Counted from the stretch's first letter, positions 1-10,527 are shown. The stretch is DNA of 64,000 bases from Hirudo medicinalis (GCA_011800805.1 MPNW01000081.1:87398-151397), one strand, 5' to 3'. Program-made: numbers and translations. Notes: generated by a model not told the origin, from the letters alone.

Positions 1-126
1 ATACAACTACTTTATTCGCCAACGAATTCACACTACCTAACACACAACTAGGACTAGAACGAACAAAAGGGAAGTTGCCGCTCCTAGCTCCTACATTAGC
101 ATAGATAGTTCAGTGCACCCACAACA
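1..126 (-). mobile_element. LTR fragment, cut by the window edge
   Basis: Read on the minus strand this begins TGTTGTGGG at position 126 and runs off the left edge. It matches, with scattered differences, the intronic element at 44687-44859, including the shared block GAGCGGCAACTT and an AATAAAGT polyadenylation-like signal. TG...CA ends, short length and an internal poly(A) signal suit a solo LTR of a retrotransposon. No protease, integrase or reverse transcriptase of the element is visible. The family is not identified. Confidence 0.55.
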
Positions 127-193
127 TTATGCATGAGGTTGATGCTGCTAATGCTGAATTAAAATGCTAATAAATTAAATGGATCCTTGGCAG
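127..193 (+). repeat. Partial duplicate of a myosin exon plus short spacer
   Basis: Bases 128-157 repeat bases 210-239 of the adjacent myosin exon (key word GCATGAGGTTGATGCTGC). The first copy abuts the LTR fragment and soon runs into stops, so it is not a usable exon. Either a local duplication accompanied the LTR insertion or the assembly misjoined two copies here. Confidence 0.6.
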
Positions 194-3100
194 GCTCAAA
201 TCAAGGAGCTTATGCATGAGGTTGATGCTGCTAATGCTGCCAAAGATGAAATGACAAATGCCAGCAAAGACAGAGAAAAAAAGTATAAACAACAGGAAGC
301 TGAAATTCTTCAGCTTCAAGAGGATTTGGCAGCATCAGAGAGAGCAAGGAAGGTTATGCAATCTGAAAGGGATGATCTGCAAGATGAACTTGCAAGTGGT
401 GGAGCTGGAAAGTGAGATTGATTGTAGTACTTAGTCTTCAATCGCTTGATTGCTAGATGAAGATTTGTTGTTTTTTTTTAGGGCAGCATGGTTTGAAGAG
501 AAAAAGAGATTGGAGGCAAAGATAACAGAACTTGAAGAGGATGTGGAAGAGGCACAAGTGAATTATGAAACAGCCAATGAGAAAGCAAGAAGAGCTATTT
601 CTCAAGTATGGGTTAATGTTGTTACTTAATTAACTTGTCACTTCTTATCATTGGGTCTTTTTGCAAGGCTGAGCAAACAACAATAGAGTTGTCATCTGAG
701 AGATCACTTTCTCAGAAACTAGAAGGGGAAAAAGCTCAACTGGAAAGGCATAATAAAGATCTAAAGATGAAACTGTCTGAACTTGAAACTGAATTGAAAA
801 CAAAAGTTAAGGCAACACAGCTTACTTTGGAAACCAAGATCAAAAACTTAGAGGAGGCCCTTGATGTGGAGACAAGGTAAATGAATATTTGAAAAATGTT
901 TATTTCTATTATTACTGAATGACATCATAATTTTTATGACATCATAAAATGGTAAACCTTTCATTAGTTTTATTACTTTTATAGGGACAAGCAGACTTTG
1001 AACAAAATGCTTAGAAAACAGGAAAAGAGAATGAAGGAGTTGTTACTTCAAGTGGATGACGAAAGAAGGGTTGTTGATCAGTATAAGGAACAGGTAAAAG
1101 ATTGTTTGAAAAAGTTTTGTTGGATATAATAAATAGGCTTTATACTGTGTAGAAGTTCAGAATTCATAAATGTCCCTTTATCTTTGAGTTCTGATCTAGT
1201 TTTATTTAATGTCAATGTGATCTTATTTATATTAATTATATATTTATACAACTTGATGTTCAAGTTGAGTTAATAACTGAACATTAAACATGTTTTGTTA
1301 AAAGTAAGCTCACCATTTAGAAGAGATTATATTCTCAAACATCTGCTTGCAGTGTTATAAATGCATCCAAATGTCAATGCTAAATTTATACTTGTAATGT
1401 TTACTGTCAAATGACTGATCAGTTTCATCCTCTACAACCATCTTCAGGGTTATTCGCATGATCAAATATTTGCCAAATTTATTTGCCATGTTTATATTTA
1501 AACTTTAATTCTTTTTGTTATTCTTTTACTTTAAGTCATTTTGTCAGCATTGTTTTTTATATTTATAATAATCATAATTATATTAATTATAACACTTATT
1601 ATGTATCTTGCATAAGTTATTGAATAATAATCAGACATGAGGCCAAGCACTGAGATCCTAGTATGAGTACAAGTACCAAGTACCCCATGTCTGATAATAA
1701 TAGATAATATTATAAAAATTATTAGCAAACTATTATTACCATTCTAATATTGATTTAATGAATTATATCAAAAATAGATGTTAATATTTTACATGTAATT
1801 ATATGTAATCACCATTCCAAATAATGATAATATGGCTCCTTAAATAAACCTAAATATGTGTTGGATTTATTTCTGTAATATTCTTGAAAATGAATTACTT
1901 TTTCAATAGGTTGATAAGGCAAACAACAGAGTAAAGGTTCTAAAGAGACAATTGGAAGAAGCTGAAGAAGAAGTTGCAAGAGTAGCTGCTCAGAAGAGGA
2001 AGGTTCAAAGAGAACTTGATGATCAGATGGAGCAGGCAGTATCAACTCAAAGAGATTTGGATTCTATCAAAACCAAAATGAGAATGGGAGGTGCATCCGA
2101 CAAGCTCAGGTTGGACGGCATAAATTTTTTTTAACAAATTGAGTTGCAGCAATGACTGCACTATCATTGAACCAGATAAAAAGGCCTCAATTAGTTATTT
2201 CTATTGTGTTTCTTTGTGAGCACTGAAAAGCATTTCATCTGTCCCAATTCATTTCAGAGGCAGTTATTGAAAATGCACTGTGAGGCATTGGAATGCCAGT
2301 GGCTCTGAATGCCAAGATTCTTTTTTTTTTCTCAAATCAGTTTCCTTCCATGCAATGGAATAGTGCAAAGTTCATTTTGATCTTAGTATGATGAACATTA
2401 GATCACTTTTCATGTGAAAATACTGAATCTTGCCTGGACCAGAAGCTGGTCTAAATTGTTGCTTAGCCATCATTATGCAAATTTATTCTGTTTTGAAAAA
2501 TTCCTCTAAAGAGATATCTTTTCTAATTTCACCATGCAATTCTCCATTCTTGGTCTATTTCAAACATTAAGATGACTGCGCTCTGTAAATGGTTTAAGCA
2601 CCCCTGATGCTTATGGCACTATATAAATTCACTTAACTTACTTACTTATTTCTATGTAGTTTTTCATTATTTTTGTGTATGTATAGAATTCTGCTCAAAT
2701 TTGCTTCTGAATTCCAGCAAGGTTTAAGTTGAAAAGATATTTCAAGCATGAGTAGTTCTTGGTTGCACTCAAGACTTATATGAGGCTATCTCAGCCTCTT
2801 CAGTGGACTTAGTCTCATGTAGCAATTGTGTTTTCATATTCAGTTGCTGCCGTTTGATCTTGTGCAAATAACAAAATTTCACCATAACAAAATTACATCA
2901 TAACAAAAATTCAGGATCATGTGTCATTTTCCAAGGGCATTGTCATTGTCATAAAATAATGGAGTTTTTTGAACTGGGATCCTCAAGGGCATTTGCATTA
3001 CTTTCTTGTCTTTCACCAATCTATCTTTTATTTTTATTTTTTTATTTTTATTTTTAAAACAGTGCAAGCATATAACTGAGAAAGCTCTATCCTCCAAATG

Positions 3101-3410
3101 AAGAGCTTATTTTAACAAAACCTCTTTTATTTTGTGTGAATGTGTTCTATGCCTCAATGACCACACGACAGCAATCCTTATATAACCTTTTGAAAAGACT
3201 ATCATATTTTTCTCATTTTTTGCTGTCTGTAATGAACATGGTACTTGATTTTAATACACATTTTAAGCTTTTCTTAATCTGTTGAAAATTAAACAATTGC
3301 ACAGGTCTGCTCGCATTGGTGGGAGAAGTGCCTTCCTTTCATCAGCTGATGATGGCTCTTCTGAGAAAGATGAATCAAGTGAAGCCCCACCTCCTAATCC
3401 ATCCAGCTAA
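194..3410 (+). CDS. Non-muscle myosin II heavy chain, C-terminal exons (partial)
   Basis: Six exons: 194-411, 482-605, 668-876, 985-1093, 1910-2109, 3305-3410 (TAA). All junctions are AG/GT and phases agree. The product is the distal coiled-coil rod of a class II myosin, with heptads in motifs such as IKELMHEVDAAN, EILQLQEDLAASERA and ARVAAQKRKVQREL, followed by a short non-helical tail rich in Ser, Glu and Pro ending PPPNPSS. This tail type is found in non-muscle (zipper/MYH9-MYH10-like) rather than striated-muscle myosins. The rod drives bipolar filament assembly for cell contractility and cytokinesis. The motor head, neck and most of the rod lie left of the window. The acceptor of the first exon (GGCAG before 194) has a poor pyrimidine tract and lies near the duplicated sequence, so that boundary is the least certain. 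Confidence 0.9.
1285..1456 (-). repeat. Hammerhead-like repeat, copy A (intronic)
   Basis: Copy of an interspersed family recurring at 3055, 9741, 23969, 26775, 27178, 45845 and 61440. The outer end reads GTTTTGTTAAAAGTAAGCTC on the plus strand. On the minus strand the inner end reads CTGAAGA, a degenerate hairpin, then GATGAAACTGATCAGTC. It lies in the myosin intron between 1093 and 1910. Confidence 0.6.
2583..2645 (+). repeat. SINE 3' tail fragment
   Basis: The words GCACCCCTGATGCTTATGG and CACTATATAAAT match the 3' body of the tRNA-derived SINE best seen at 22959-23150. The tRNA-like head is absent. It lies inside the last myosin intron. Confidence 0.5.
3055..3123 (+). repeat. Hammerhead-like repeat, outer-end fragment (copy B)
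   Basis: The outer end of the same family in reverse orientation to copy A: ACAGTGCAAGCATATAACTG, then CTTATTTTAACAAAACC. The hammerhead-like core is missing. Confidence 0.55.
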
Positions 3411-4226
3411 AATGTTCATACTTTGCAGCATAACTTTCATTTTGTCTGCAACATGTATGCTTTTAGATTTTGTTCATGATTATGAAGGACTTTTACATGC
3501 TTTAGTTACCTAAAGGAATTTGACATTATAATTGGTTTATCTTGATTTTCATAGTGTGTAATCCAGTAAATTGATAATGAACATACATGATCTTTAAAAT
3601 TTTGTTTATGATTTTCAAATTAGCTTTATGCTTGTTAACCTGTGTTCTAACACAATTTCAGTTGATGACCATCATTGAAACTATAAATTGTTTCAATGTG
3701 AAATTTTATTTTTTTGCTAATTTGGATACAATTCCAGATATCTAGAATTCCATTTTTTATGCTACCATCTTATTAATTAATAGACTTCTACAGAAACACT
3801 TAATAAAGTTGATGCTTCTTCTATGCTTAATTGAGACAATGTCTTATATTGAATATATATATTTTTTAAATCTCTGAGCAGATGAACTAGTTATGATATT
3901 ATTAAAGCTGGCAAGGTGGCATTTGAAAAGGATTTAAAATTAACCCTGATTAATTGCTTCAGATGGTGATATTGGGAGTAGGCATCATTGACTAGCCAAG
4001 ATTCTGTTTAGTAAATGTGGGGAACAGAACCGACTTCTGATGGGGGCAAATTCAACAGACCTTCCTGTGACGCGAGGTCTGAGGGCAGACGACATAATAT
4101 TATCCATTCATTTTGGGATCTTTAGCTGCAATTCCCAGCGCTCGGGAGACTAGCTATCTCCCGACTACCGAAAGTATATGGCCTGCTGTGGGAATGTGTA
4201 AACTAGAAACTCCTACCACGGAGCGT
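3411..4226. other. Myosin 3' UTR and gene-free spacer
   Basis: AT-rich 3' UTR, then from about 3960 a more GC-rich block that leads into the foldback element. I recognise no gene. The 4020-4226 part looks like transposon-derived sequence but I could not place it. Confidence 0.5.
3802..3807 (+). promoter_or_regulatory. Candidate polyadenylation signal of the myosin gene
   Basis: AATAAA about 390 bases after the myosin stop codon, in AT-rich sequence. It is the first good match I noticed downstream. Confidence 0.4.
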
Positions 4227-4339
4227 ACCGACAGGGAATCATCAAAGGAGTTCCCCCTTCGCATAACGGTTCGACCCAAACTCTTTGTGTTCTCGGAGGT
4301 GGGCCATGACTGTTTTATCTGGCTGGTGTCCCTGTCGGT
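4227..4339. repeat. 113-bp foldback element, copy 1
   Basis: Perfect 11-base inverted ends ACCGACAGGGA and TCCCTGTCGGT flank 91 bases. A related copy lies at 7049-7144 and a left-half fragment at 56086-56140, all sharing CCGACAGGGA followed by a TCA- and AGGAG-containing stretch. Function unknown; it may be a miniature element or a piece of a larger retroelement. Confidence 0.6.
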
Positions 4340-4589
4340 TAATTCCCTACGTAAGCCATAAGTACATAAAATGTATCAAGGTCAGAGCTGCCGTCCTCTC
4401 AAACGATATGAGCGTCTCCAGGTCTCATCTATAGATAAAAACTAGGGCTGCGGAAATAATCGATTAATTAATAGATTAATCGGTAATTTTTAAATTTATT
4501 TTGTTAATAATTTTGTAATAGTCTTCTTTTTGGTTACTTTTCCTCCCGCATTATCATTGTTATTTACATTGTTCCAACTAAATAAGAGT

Positions 4590-4790
4590 ACTGAAAACAA
4601 CGTGGAAGTTAAGCATTTCAGTGGAAAGTTGAACAAGCATTTTGTTTATAAGCTAAATGCTCAATTTGCTTTCCGTGGTTCAAATATGTCGTTAACGTAT
4701 CACCTTCGGCACAAACATCCTCTCAAATATCAAGACCTTGCACTAACGAATTTCGACCTCGCTCAGGCGAGCCGGTTGAACTAAACCATT
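4590..4790 (+). pseudogene. BED zinc-finger remnant of a hAT transposase
   Basis: The reading frame here contains KLNAQFAFRGSNMSLTYHL followed by RHKHP. This is the second half of a BED-type finger (aromatic residues, then H-x-x-x-H in the LxxHLRxxHP pattern typical of hAT transposases). The Cys pair has degenerated: Ala-Gln-Phe replaces the usual CxxC region. Frame and position within the hAT-bounded block support a transposase N-terminus. Confidence 0.55.
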
Positions 4791-4882
4791 ATTAAAAGCC
4801 TATGAAATCATCGCTAGCCGGTTGAACTTCTAACGTCCTGAATGGAAAATTGAGCGAACCAAATTTAAAACAAAGAACATCN

Positions 4883-5048
4883 GTCATGAACATCGACGTC
4901 TGGTGCGACTGCAAGCTCAATTGGATTAAAACTCCTCGGAGGAAGAAGGAGGATATGGCTTCGTGCGACAACTGCCTCCGATGGTATCATCGCTACTGCC
5001 AGAGGATACTTCAATATGGAAGTGATTGAGTATGCAGCCATTGTAGAT
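4883..5048 (+). pseudogene. PHD-finger-like remnant
   Basis: One plus frame reads WCDCKLNW, then MASCDNCLRWYHRYCQ, and after an internal stop VCSHC. The spacing CxC...CxxC...(W)YHxxC...CxxC resembles a PHD finger. PHD modules occur in ORF1 proteins of some LINEs and in other transposons, so I read it as transposon-derived. It is interrupted by TGA before the last Cys pair and lies one base after an N at 4882. Confidence 0.4.
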
Positions 5049-5439
5049 GACAATAAATGTTCAATGACAATAAAAAATAAAATATTAAAAAACAAATGCC
5101 TTCAATTTAAACTCAAAAATAATGTATGAATAGCATATCTTACATATTATATCTTTGTTTTTGTTTATTTTTTCCTCACCGTGCTGGCGCATTTTGTTTA
5201 CATTTTCACACTGGTGAATTTCTTGTAGACCAGCTTCATAGGAGCACGGTTTCTTGTAGTGTCAGTCAAAGCCTGTAAGCGACAAACTTTCTGCAGACTT
5301 GAAAGTCGCTTTAGCTTACTGGATTGCTAGTTCAGATGATGGATTACGGACAGCTATTCAAAACTAGGCCTACAACTTGGCCAGTCAACGTACAATCGAC
5401 ACTGATTGCTGAGATAAAGATGCTTTGCCAACATTATAA

Positions 5440-5700
5440 ATGGCTGTGGCCTTAGATCCACGTTACCAGAAGCTCACATTTCTAAGAAGAGCGAAAAGAG
5501 AAGCAGTGTGGACAGCATTGTCAAATGCATTCAGAGCCTCCTATGATCGAAAACATCGAGCAAGACGTCCAAAAGAAGAAAAAGAGCGAGAAGAGACCGG
5601 CATAATAACCTTGTCCGCCAATTAGAAAAGAAGCCGACCAAGAAAGTCATCACCAAAGTTTAGCGGAGAATAAGTATTGAAGCTGGGAAGCTCAGAATTC
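5440..5700 (+). pseudogene. hAT transposase fragment
   Basis: The frame from 5440 reads MAVALDPRYQKLTFL, matching the LDPRxKxLxFL motif preceding the C-terminal part of hAT transposases, then a charged region to a stop at 5625. It is on the same strand as the BED remnant upstream. No catalytic triad can be assembled. Confidence 0.55.
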
Positions 5701-6489
5701 TATATCTAGTAACATGGGAGAAGGATCAGTCCATAGTCTGCGATGTCACCATCGTCTCTGACAATTCCCCATTAGAAGAACACATATCCAAAGTGCAAAA
5801 ATATGATGACAGACATTCATGTATGGATGGCAAGCAAAATTAAATTAAAATTGAGTAGAACAATTTTATAATGTAATGATTATATATTTCAAATCGCCTC
5901 AAAATTACCTTTTAAATATTTACAATTTATACCGTCAGCAATTTTAGAGTGCGTTTAAAATTAATTTTGAATATTTAAGTGACAAATATCAAAAATGGCA
6001 TAAAAATCTAATGAACTTCACCCGGTAAGGATTTAGGAAAAGTATAAAAAAATAATAAAAGTAAAAGAATAAAAAAGGGCACAGCAAATCAGGTAAATCC
6101 TCCCTTTCAAAACTATATCCACCCCAGAAGAAATTGCTTACAACCAGATAAGGACTTCCGGAGTACTTTTTTCCAGTTTCGATTCATCCCAATACTCCTA
6201 GCTTTCCAACTTTCTTTTATGAATCTAAGTTTGTGTTTTGAAAATTCCTTAACTCTCAAGCTTCTTCGGTCAAAACAACAATCCTCCATTCTGGTTCAAA
6301 ATATTCATGCTGACCACAGTCTAAAACTAGCACTAACATTAAAACAATAAACATTAACATTACTAACATTCTAACTAACATTAGAAGTTTTAATAATAAG
6401 ACCAACGAGCTTTATTTATTCCTTAAAAAATTCAACCCTCAAATTTTTTTGCTTAACTAAAACATGACTCTCAAATGATATTTTTACAA

Positions 6490-7020
6490 ACTTTGAGACA
6501 GTTGGAACGTTCTTGCTCAGGAGGCCCCAACCACATTCCTAATATTTTGCTAAAAAGCTGAGCTTTTAGCTTATCATATCCACTCAATCATATTTTCAAT
6601 CTTTCTCTTAGTAATGGACTTATGCCCAGAATCTGGAAAACAGCTCATGTTATTCCCATCCACAAGAAAGGTCCAACATCTAGCCCCTCGAATTACAGAC
6701 CAATCTCCTTCATATGTATCTGTTGTCGAGTCCTGGAAAAAATAATTAACAAAACGATTCTACACCATTTAATCTCTCTGGACTTAATATTTCCTCAACA
6801 ACATGGATTCAGACCACTTAAATCGACCACCACAAATTTACTGGAATGTTTTATGACTGGACCACTTCAAAGCAACGGCGTCAACAAACAGACATAATCT
6901 AATTCGACTTCCAAAAAGCCTTGTTCCAATGGCTATCCAACTTTCTGTACTATAGAAAACAGAACGTCCTCATAAATGAAACAACATCGGGTTCGATTGA
7001 CGTTACTAGTGCCTGCGGCA
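6490..7020 (+). pseudogene. LINE reverse-transcriptase fragment
   Basis: The main frame (6622-6897) contains WKTAHVIPIHKKG and NYRPISF, the N-terminal reverse-transcriptase motifs of jockey/CR1-type non-LTR elements, then FPQQHGFRPLKSTT. A shifted frame continues with FQWLSNFLYYRKQNVLIN. The segment with the catalytic YADD box is missing. It is nested within the hAT-bounded block. Confidence 0.75.
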
Positions 7021-7048
7021 CACTCATTTATATATACTCAGGCCACGG

Positions 7049-7144
7049 ACTGACAGGGAATCATCAGGAGTGCTCTCCTCACCGAAACTCCTTACCTTTT
7101 CCGGGGGTAGCGCACCCTTTGGTTAGGCAGATGTCCCTGTCGGC
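7049..7144. repeat. Foldback element, copy 2
   Basis: The ends ACTGACAGGGA and TCCCTGTCGGC differ from copy 1 by one base each. The left inner sequence matches copy 1; the centre differs. It abuts the LINE fragment. Confidence 0.55.
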
Positions 7145-7189
7145 TAAATACCTAGTCTAAAAAAACCTTACTTCCAATAACGTAAGGTC

Positions 7190-7245
7190 GTTTATTTATT
7201 TATTTCATTAAAGTCCGTTACTTAACTAAGATAACTAAGATGATT
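7190..7245 (-). mobile_element. LINE 3' tail fragment
   Basis: On the minus strand this reads TCATCTTAGTTA, then AACGGACTTTAATG and an AATAAATAAATA tail. It is the 3' end of the same LINE family as 57540-57592, 53748-53793 and 55514-55563. Confidence 0.6.
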
Positions 7246-7479
7246 TGGACTTAAATCGTCGGCTCATCGATTGAAAAAATTGCGGCAGCCTTTGAATATT
7301 GATATCACATAAGGGTCATCCATTTATGACGTCCACACGTAGAGGGGTAGGGGTCCGAACAAAGCGGATGCTTATGGACGGGGATTAGCAGAATGTTGAC
7401 GTTCCCGAAAACAATAAACGTAGTAAAAATATCGTGAAATAAAGCTACTTTTTTTTAACAATTCAACCCATAAATTGCG

Positions 7480-7650
7480 AGTGAGAACCTTTGAAATGAA
7501 ATTAAAAAAAAAACCGTTCAACCTTTCACATGGCACAGTCTCAGCTGGAGAAGCCAAGTATTTGAAGGCTAGCTTGGCAACAAGGCCATATGATGGCTCA
7601 CATTTCCAATTTCCGCCACCATTCCAATGGACACAAATCTTTATCAAATT
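7480..7650 (-). pseudogene. hAT dimerisation-domain remnant (minus strand)
   Basis: The minus frame reads LAFKYLASPAETVPCERL, matching the A-x-x-Y-L-x-x-P-A-x-S/T-x-P-x-E-R motif of the C-terminal hAT domain. Its strand is opposite to the BED and LDPRY pieces, so it belongs to a second, nested or rearranged hAT copy. Confidence 0.5.
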
Positions 7651-8356
7651 CTGGTTCTGCTCTATAATGAGCTAAAGCTTTTCTTCGCTGCTGACACATC
7701 ACAGGAACAACATCCTTGACAGATACCAAAGAAATCTGCCACCTAGATCCCACAAGCTTGATTGGATTCCGTCAGCACACCATCTTACATCCGGGAGAGG
7801 AGTTACACTAAGCCCTACGCTAACTGCTGAAACTTTTGAAGCCTTTGGGGGTATATCGGGGCAGGCCAATGGCAACCCTTATGCAATACCCAAAAGAAGA
7901 TCCACCCAAGTTGGATCAGAAAAAGTTGCTGATATCTTTGCTCATTCTTCCCTGGCCCAGAGTTATGTTGGGTATCGAACTCAGAACATCAAACCTCTTC
8001 CGGTGGCCACTCCCAGAATCCCCGATTCTGGAAAGTTCCAGCATTACCAATAACAGTCTATGTACTCCAAAATCGACTTACCTATGTTACTTGTGTCCAA
8101 CGTATGTTTTTGAGCACCATACAGTACGTTCGATCTATGTATCTATGTACAAAATAATAATATGGGAAGCCAAAGCAATAAGATATAACAAAAAAGGTTA
8201 AAATAAAAAAGTTGTTGAAAATATTTTATAAATTAATAGAATAATTTATTAAAAAAGTATACAATTTAACGAGTTAATAGTCGCGTTAATTATTTTAATT
8301 GCACGCAAATTAGCGCGTTAATCGCGTACGTTAACCCAGATCAATCTGCAGCCCTA

Positions 8357-9120
8357 ATAATAATAAAATAAAAATGTCATCCAGTGGCAGATTTTGGGAA
8401 AGGCAATGCCCCCTGATTTTTAAAATCCAAGATAAAAAAAAATTTATTTTATGTCAATAATTTACGACTTTTAATAATTTACTTTGGACGAAAGCATAAG
8501 TAGCTGTGATAAAGCCACTAGAAAAACGTGAATTGTTGTAGTCTTGTAACTTCTCAAAAATCTTTATCATTAAATGGGTAATGGTGGGTAAATGGTAAGA
8601 AGTTAATGATATTGGTCGAGCAATCTCAAATTTTGTAGATTCTACATATATTTGGCAGGCAATGATTTATATTCAAGGGTTAGAATGATTCTATTCATTT
8701 CGGCTATATGACTATAAACAGCTGGCAATGAAAAGTTTTTCGGCTCTCAAAAAGTTTAAAAAAATCATCTTCGGTCTACGAAGAGATTGATAGACAGAAA
8801 AAATATACCTTATGAACATACATCAAAATATTGAAATGAAGTGTCGTCATATCTTTAAGAACGCCACATTATTTCGCATAACTTTCTTAAATATGAATTT
8901 TACTTTATTATTTATTTATTTTTATTAAAATCCGTTGCATAACTGAGATGATTTAGACTCAATTTTTAACAGGAAATGCAAATTGATGTGCCAATTTGTT
9001 AAACATATCTTTAAGAGCAGTTTCACATATTTGCATAATTAATTATTTATTGGGGGTAAACTGGAGGAAGTGTGTAATATTTTATTAGATACATAAAAGT
9101 TCATCAAGTAGAACAAATTA
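8357..9120. other. AT-rich spacer without a recognised gene
   Basis: Apart from the LINE tail at about 8900-8965 I see no coding segment. A stretch near 8385-8430 resembles a decayed transposon end, but I could not pair it. Confidence 0.4.
8900..8965 (-). mobile_element. LINE 3' tail fragment
   Basis: On the minus strand: CATCTCAGTTATGCAACGGA, then TTTTAATAAAAATAAATAAAT. This is the same LINE terminus as elsewhere in the window, apparently another 5'-truncated insertion. I did not find a clear target duplication. Confidence 0.55.
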
Positions 9121-9129
9121 AGGAATTTT

Positions 9130-9735
9130 TTGACATCTAAGAACATGGAGAAGAAGGCAAGACTGAATGAGCAAAAAAAATGGATCAGATTTGAGCTTTC
9201 GAGAAGTCAAATTATTCATTTTCCGTCATTTCTAATGAACTCAATTGCTCTAAAACTGTCACGAGAAGCTTTCTGAGATGTCCAGAGGAATATGGAATGA
9301 AAAATCCTAGGGGAAGACCACCAAAACTCTCGGAGAAGGATCGACGAAATCTCATTCGAGAATGTTCAAAAGGAGGATTTTAACTTTTCTGAGAGGAAAA
9401 CAGGCCTCCGAAGACTATATCGAGACAATCTTCAGTATTCTCATTCTCTTTGCTAAGATTCACCATAAAATGACTTTGATTTCCACCAGGACACACCTCA
9501 AAGGAGGTGATAGAATGTCCAGCGTGTTTTGCGGACTTAAATCCCATAGAAAGAGTCTGGGAGACTTTGACAAGGCAGGTATAATACAATGAAAAACAAT
9601 ATTTAATTGTTAAGGAGTCGAAAAGGTGATAATTGAGGAGTGGAAAATATTACGAAATGAATACCTGGAACAATTGGTGGCATCAACGAAATCAAGATAT
9701 ATTGATATGCTTACAGTATAATACGTCTCAGTATT
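9130..9735 (+). pseudogene. Tc1-type transposase remnant
   Basis: Plus-strand frames give an N-terminal piece with NPRGRPPKLSEKDRRN (helix-turn-helix linker typical of Tc1 transposases), a later frame with PACFADLNPIERVWE (the DLNPIExxW block holding the second catalytic Asp), and a C-terminal LEQLVASTKSRYIDM resembling Tc1 C-termini. The central part is shortened and several frameshifts separate the blocks, so the element is dead. Confidence 0.7.
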
Positions 9736-9740
9736 TTCAT

Positions 9741-10260
9741 TTAAACATGTTTTGTTAAAATAAGCTCGCCATTTGGAGGAGACAGTTTTCTCAGTCATAT
9801 TGAGACAGCTTGCACTGTTTTAAGTACGAAAAAATTTTGTCACCAAATCTACATTTGTAGTTTTTAATATCCGAATGATCAGTTTCGGCCTATAAGGCCA
9901 TCGTCAGGGTAATAAGAAAATACGAAAATTTAAAGTAACAGTTTCAATATTATTTAATAGTGAAATTAAAATTTAAAATACAAATGTCAAATATTTGATT
10001 ATAGGAATGAAACTAAAATATAACATAAAAGATAAAATGTTGAAGAGCAATTCTAAAATTGCAACATAGGTAACAGATGTAGTTACAACGTATCACCGTT
10101 TTCTTCTGAGTGACAATGCTTTCATTGTCATTCAGGTGAGCAAACGAAGCAACGCCTTGAGTGACATCCAGATTAACATCAGAAACAAATCCATCAACTA
10201 TAACATCTGAGACTCCAGTTTTTCCAAGTGCTACACAAGTTTTGTCTCTCAATGCACTGT
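9741..10260 (-). repeat. Hammerhead-like repeat with unidentified coding segment (copy C)
   Basis: Read on the minus strand: a coding-like segment (about 10250-10060, containing DGFVSDVNLDVTQGVASF) comes first, then AT-rich DNA, then the core CTGACGA, a GGCC-based hairpin and GAAACTGATC at 9916-9872, then the outer end finishing near 9741 as TTTAAACATG. The order coding, core, outer end also holds for the copy at 45560-46015. The protein is not one I recognise. Confidence 0.6.
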
Positions 10261-10527
10261 CAAATGCACAATGTTAAAGAAGCTGAAAAATTAGCAAGTA
10301 CAAGGATTTAGAGATCGAAATTAACCAGATGTGGAATGTGAAAACCAAAGTAGTAGTAGGAGCACTCGGAACATTGAGAAAAGACATCGCGGAAGGTATG
10401 GAGTTGATACCAGGACGTCCTAAGGTTTCAGAGATCCAAAAAATCTCCCAGTTTGGGCATTTAGTGATTCATCCTTCATCGGCTGGAAAGCCGAGAGGAA
10501 TAATGTGACAATTCCATAATAATAACA

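Larger units (their letters stand above)
4443..8356 (+). mobile_element. hAT-bounded composite transposon block
   Basis: The ends are inverted repeats: TAGGGCTGC at 4443-4451 and its complement GCAGCCCTA at 8348-8356, followed inward by AT-rich sequence, a common hAT arrangement. Inside are a BED zinc-finger remnant (about 4590-4790), a hAT transposase piece (from 5440), a PHD-like remnant (about 4883-5048), a LINE reverse-transcriptase fragment (about 6500-7020), a foldback repeat and a minus-strand hAT dimerisation remnant near 7560. No 8-bp target duplication is visible, so the two ends may come from different related copies or have decayed. All coding parts are broken. Confidence 0.6.

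Noticed and set aside
1531..1728. Minus-strand frame in a myosin intron
   Set aside because: AT-rich Ile/Tyr/Ser composition and no motif; chance frame.
7310..7360. Motif GGGTCATCCATTTATGACGT resembling a transposon terminus
   Set aside because: Similar words occur at ends of DNA transposons in other invertebrates, but I found no partner end here, so I did not call an element.
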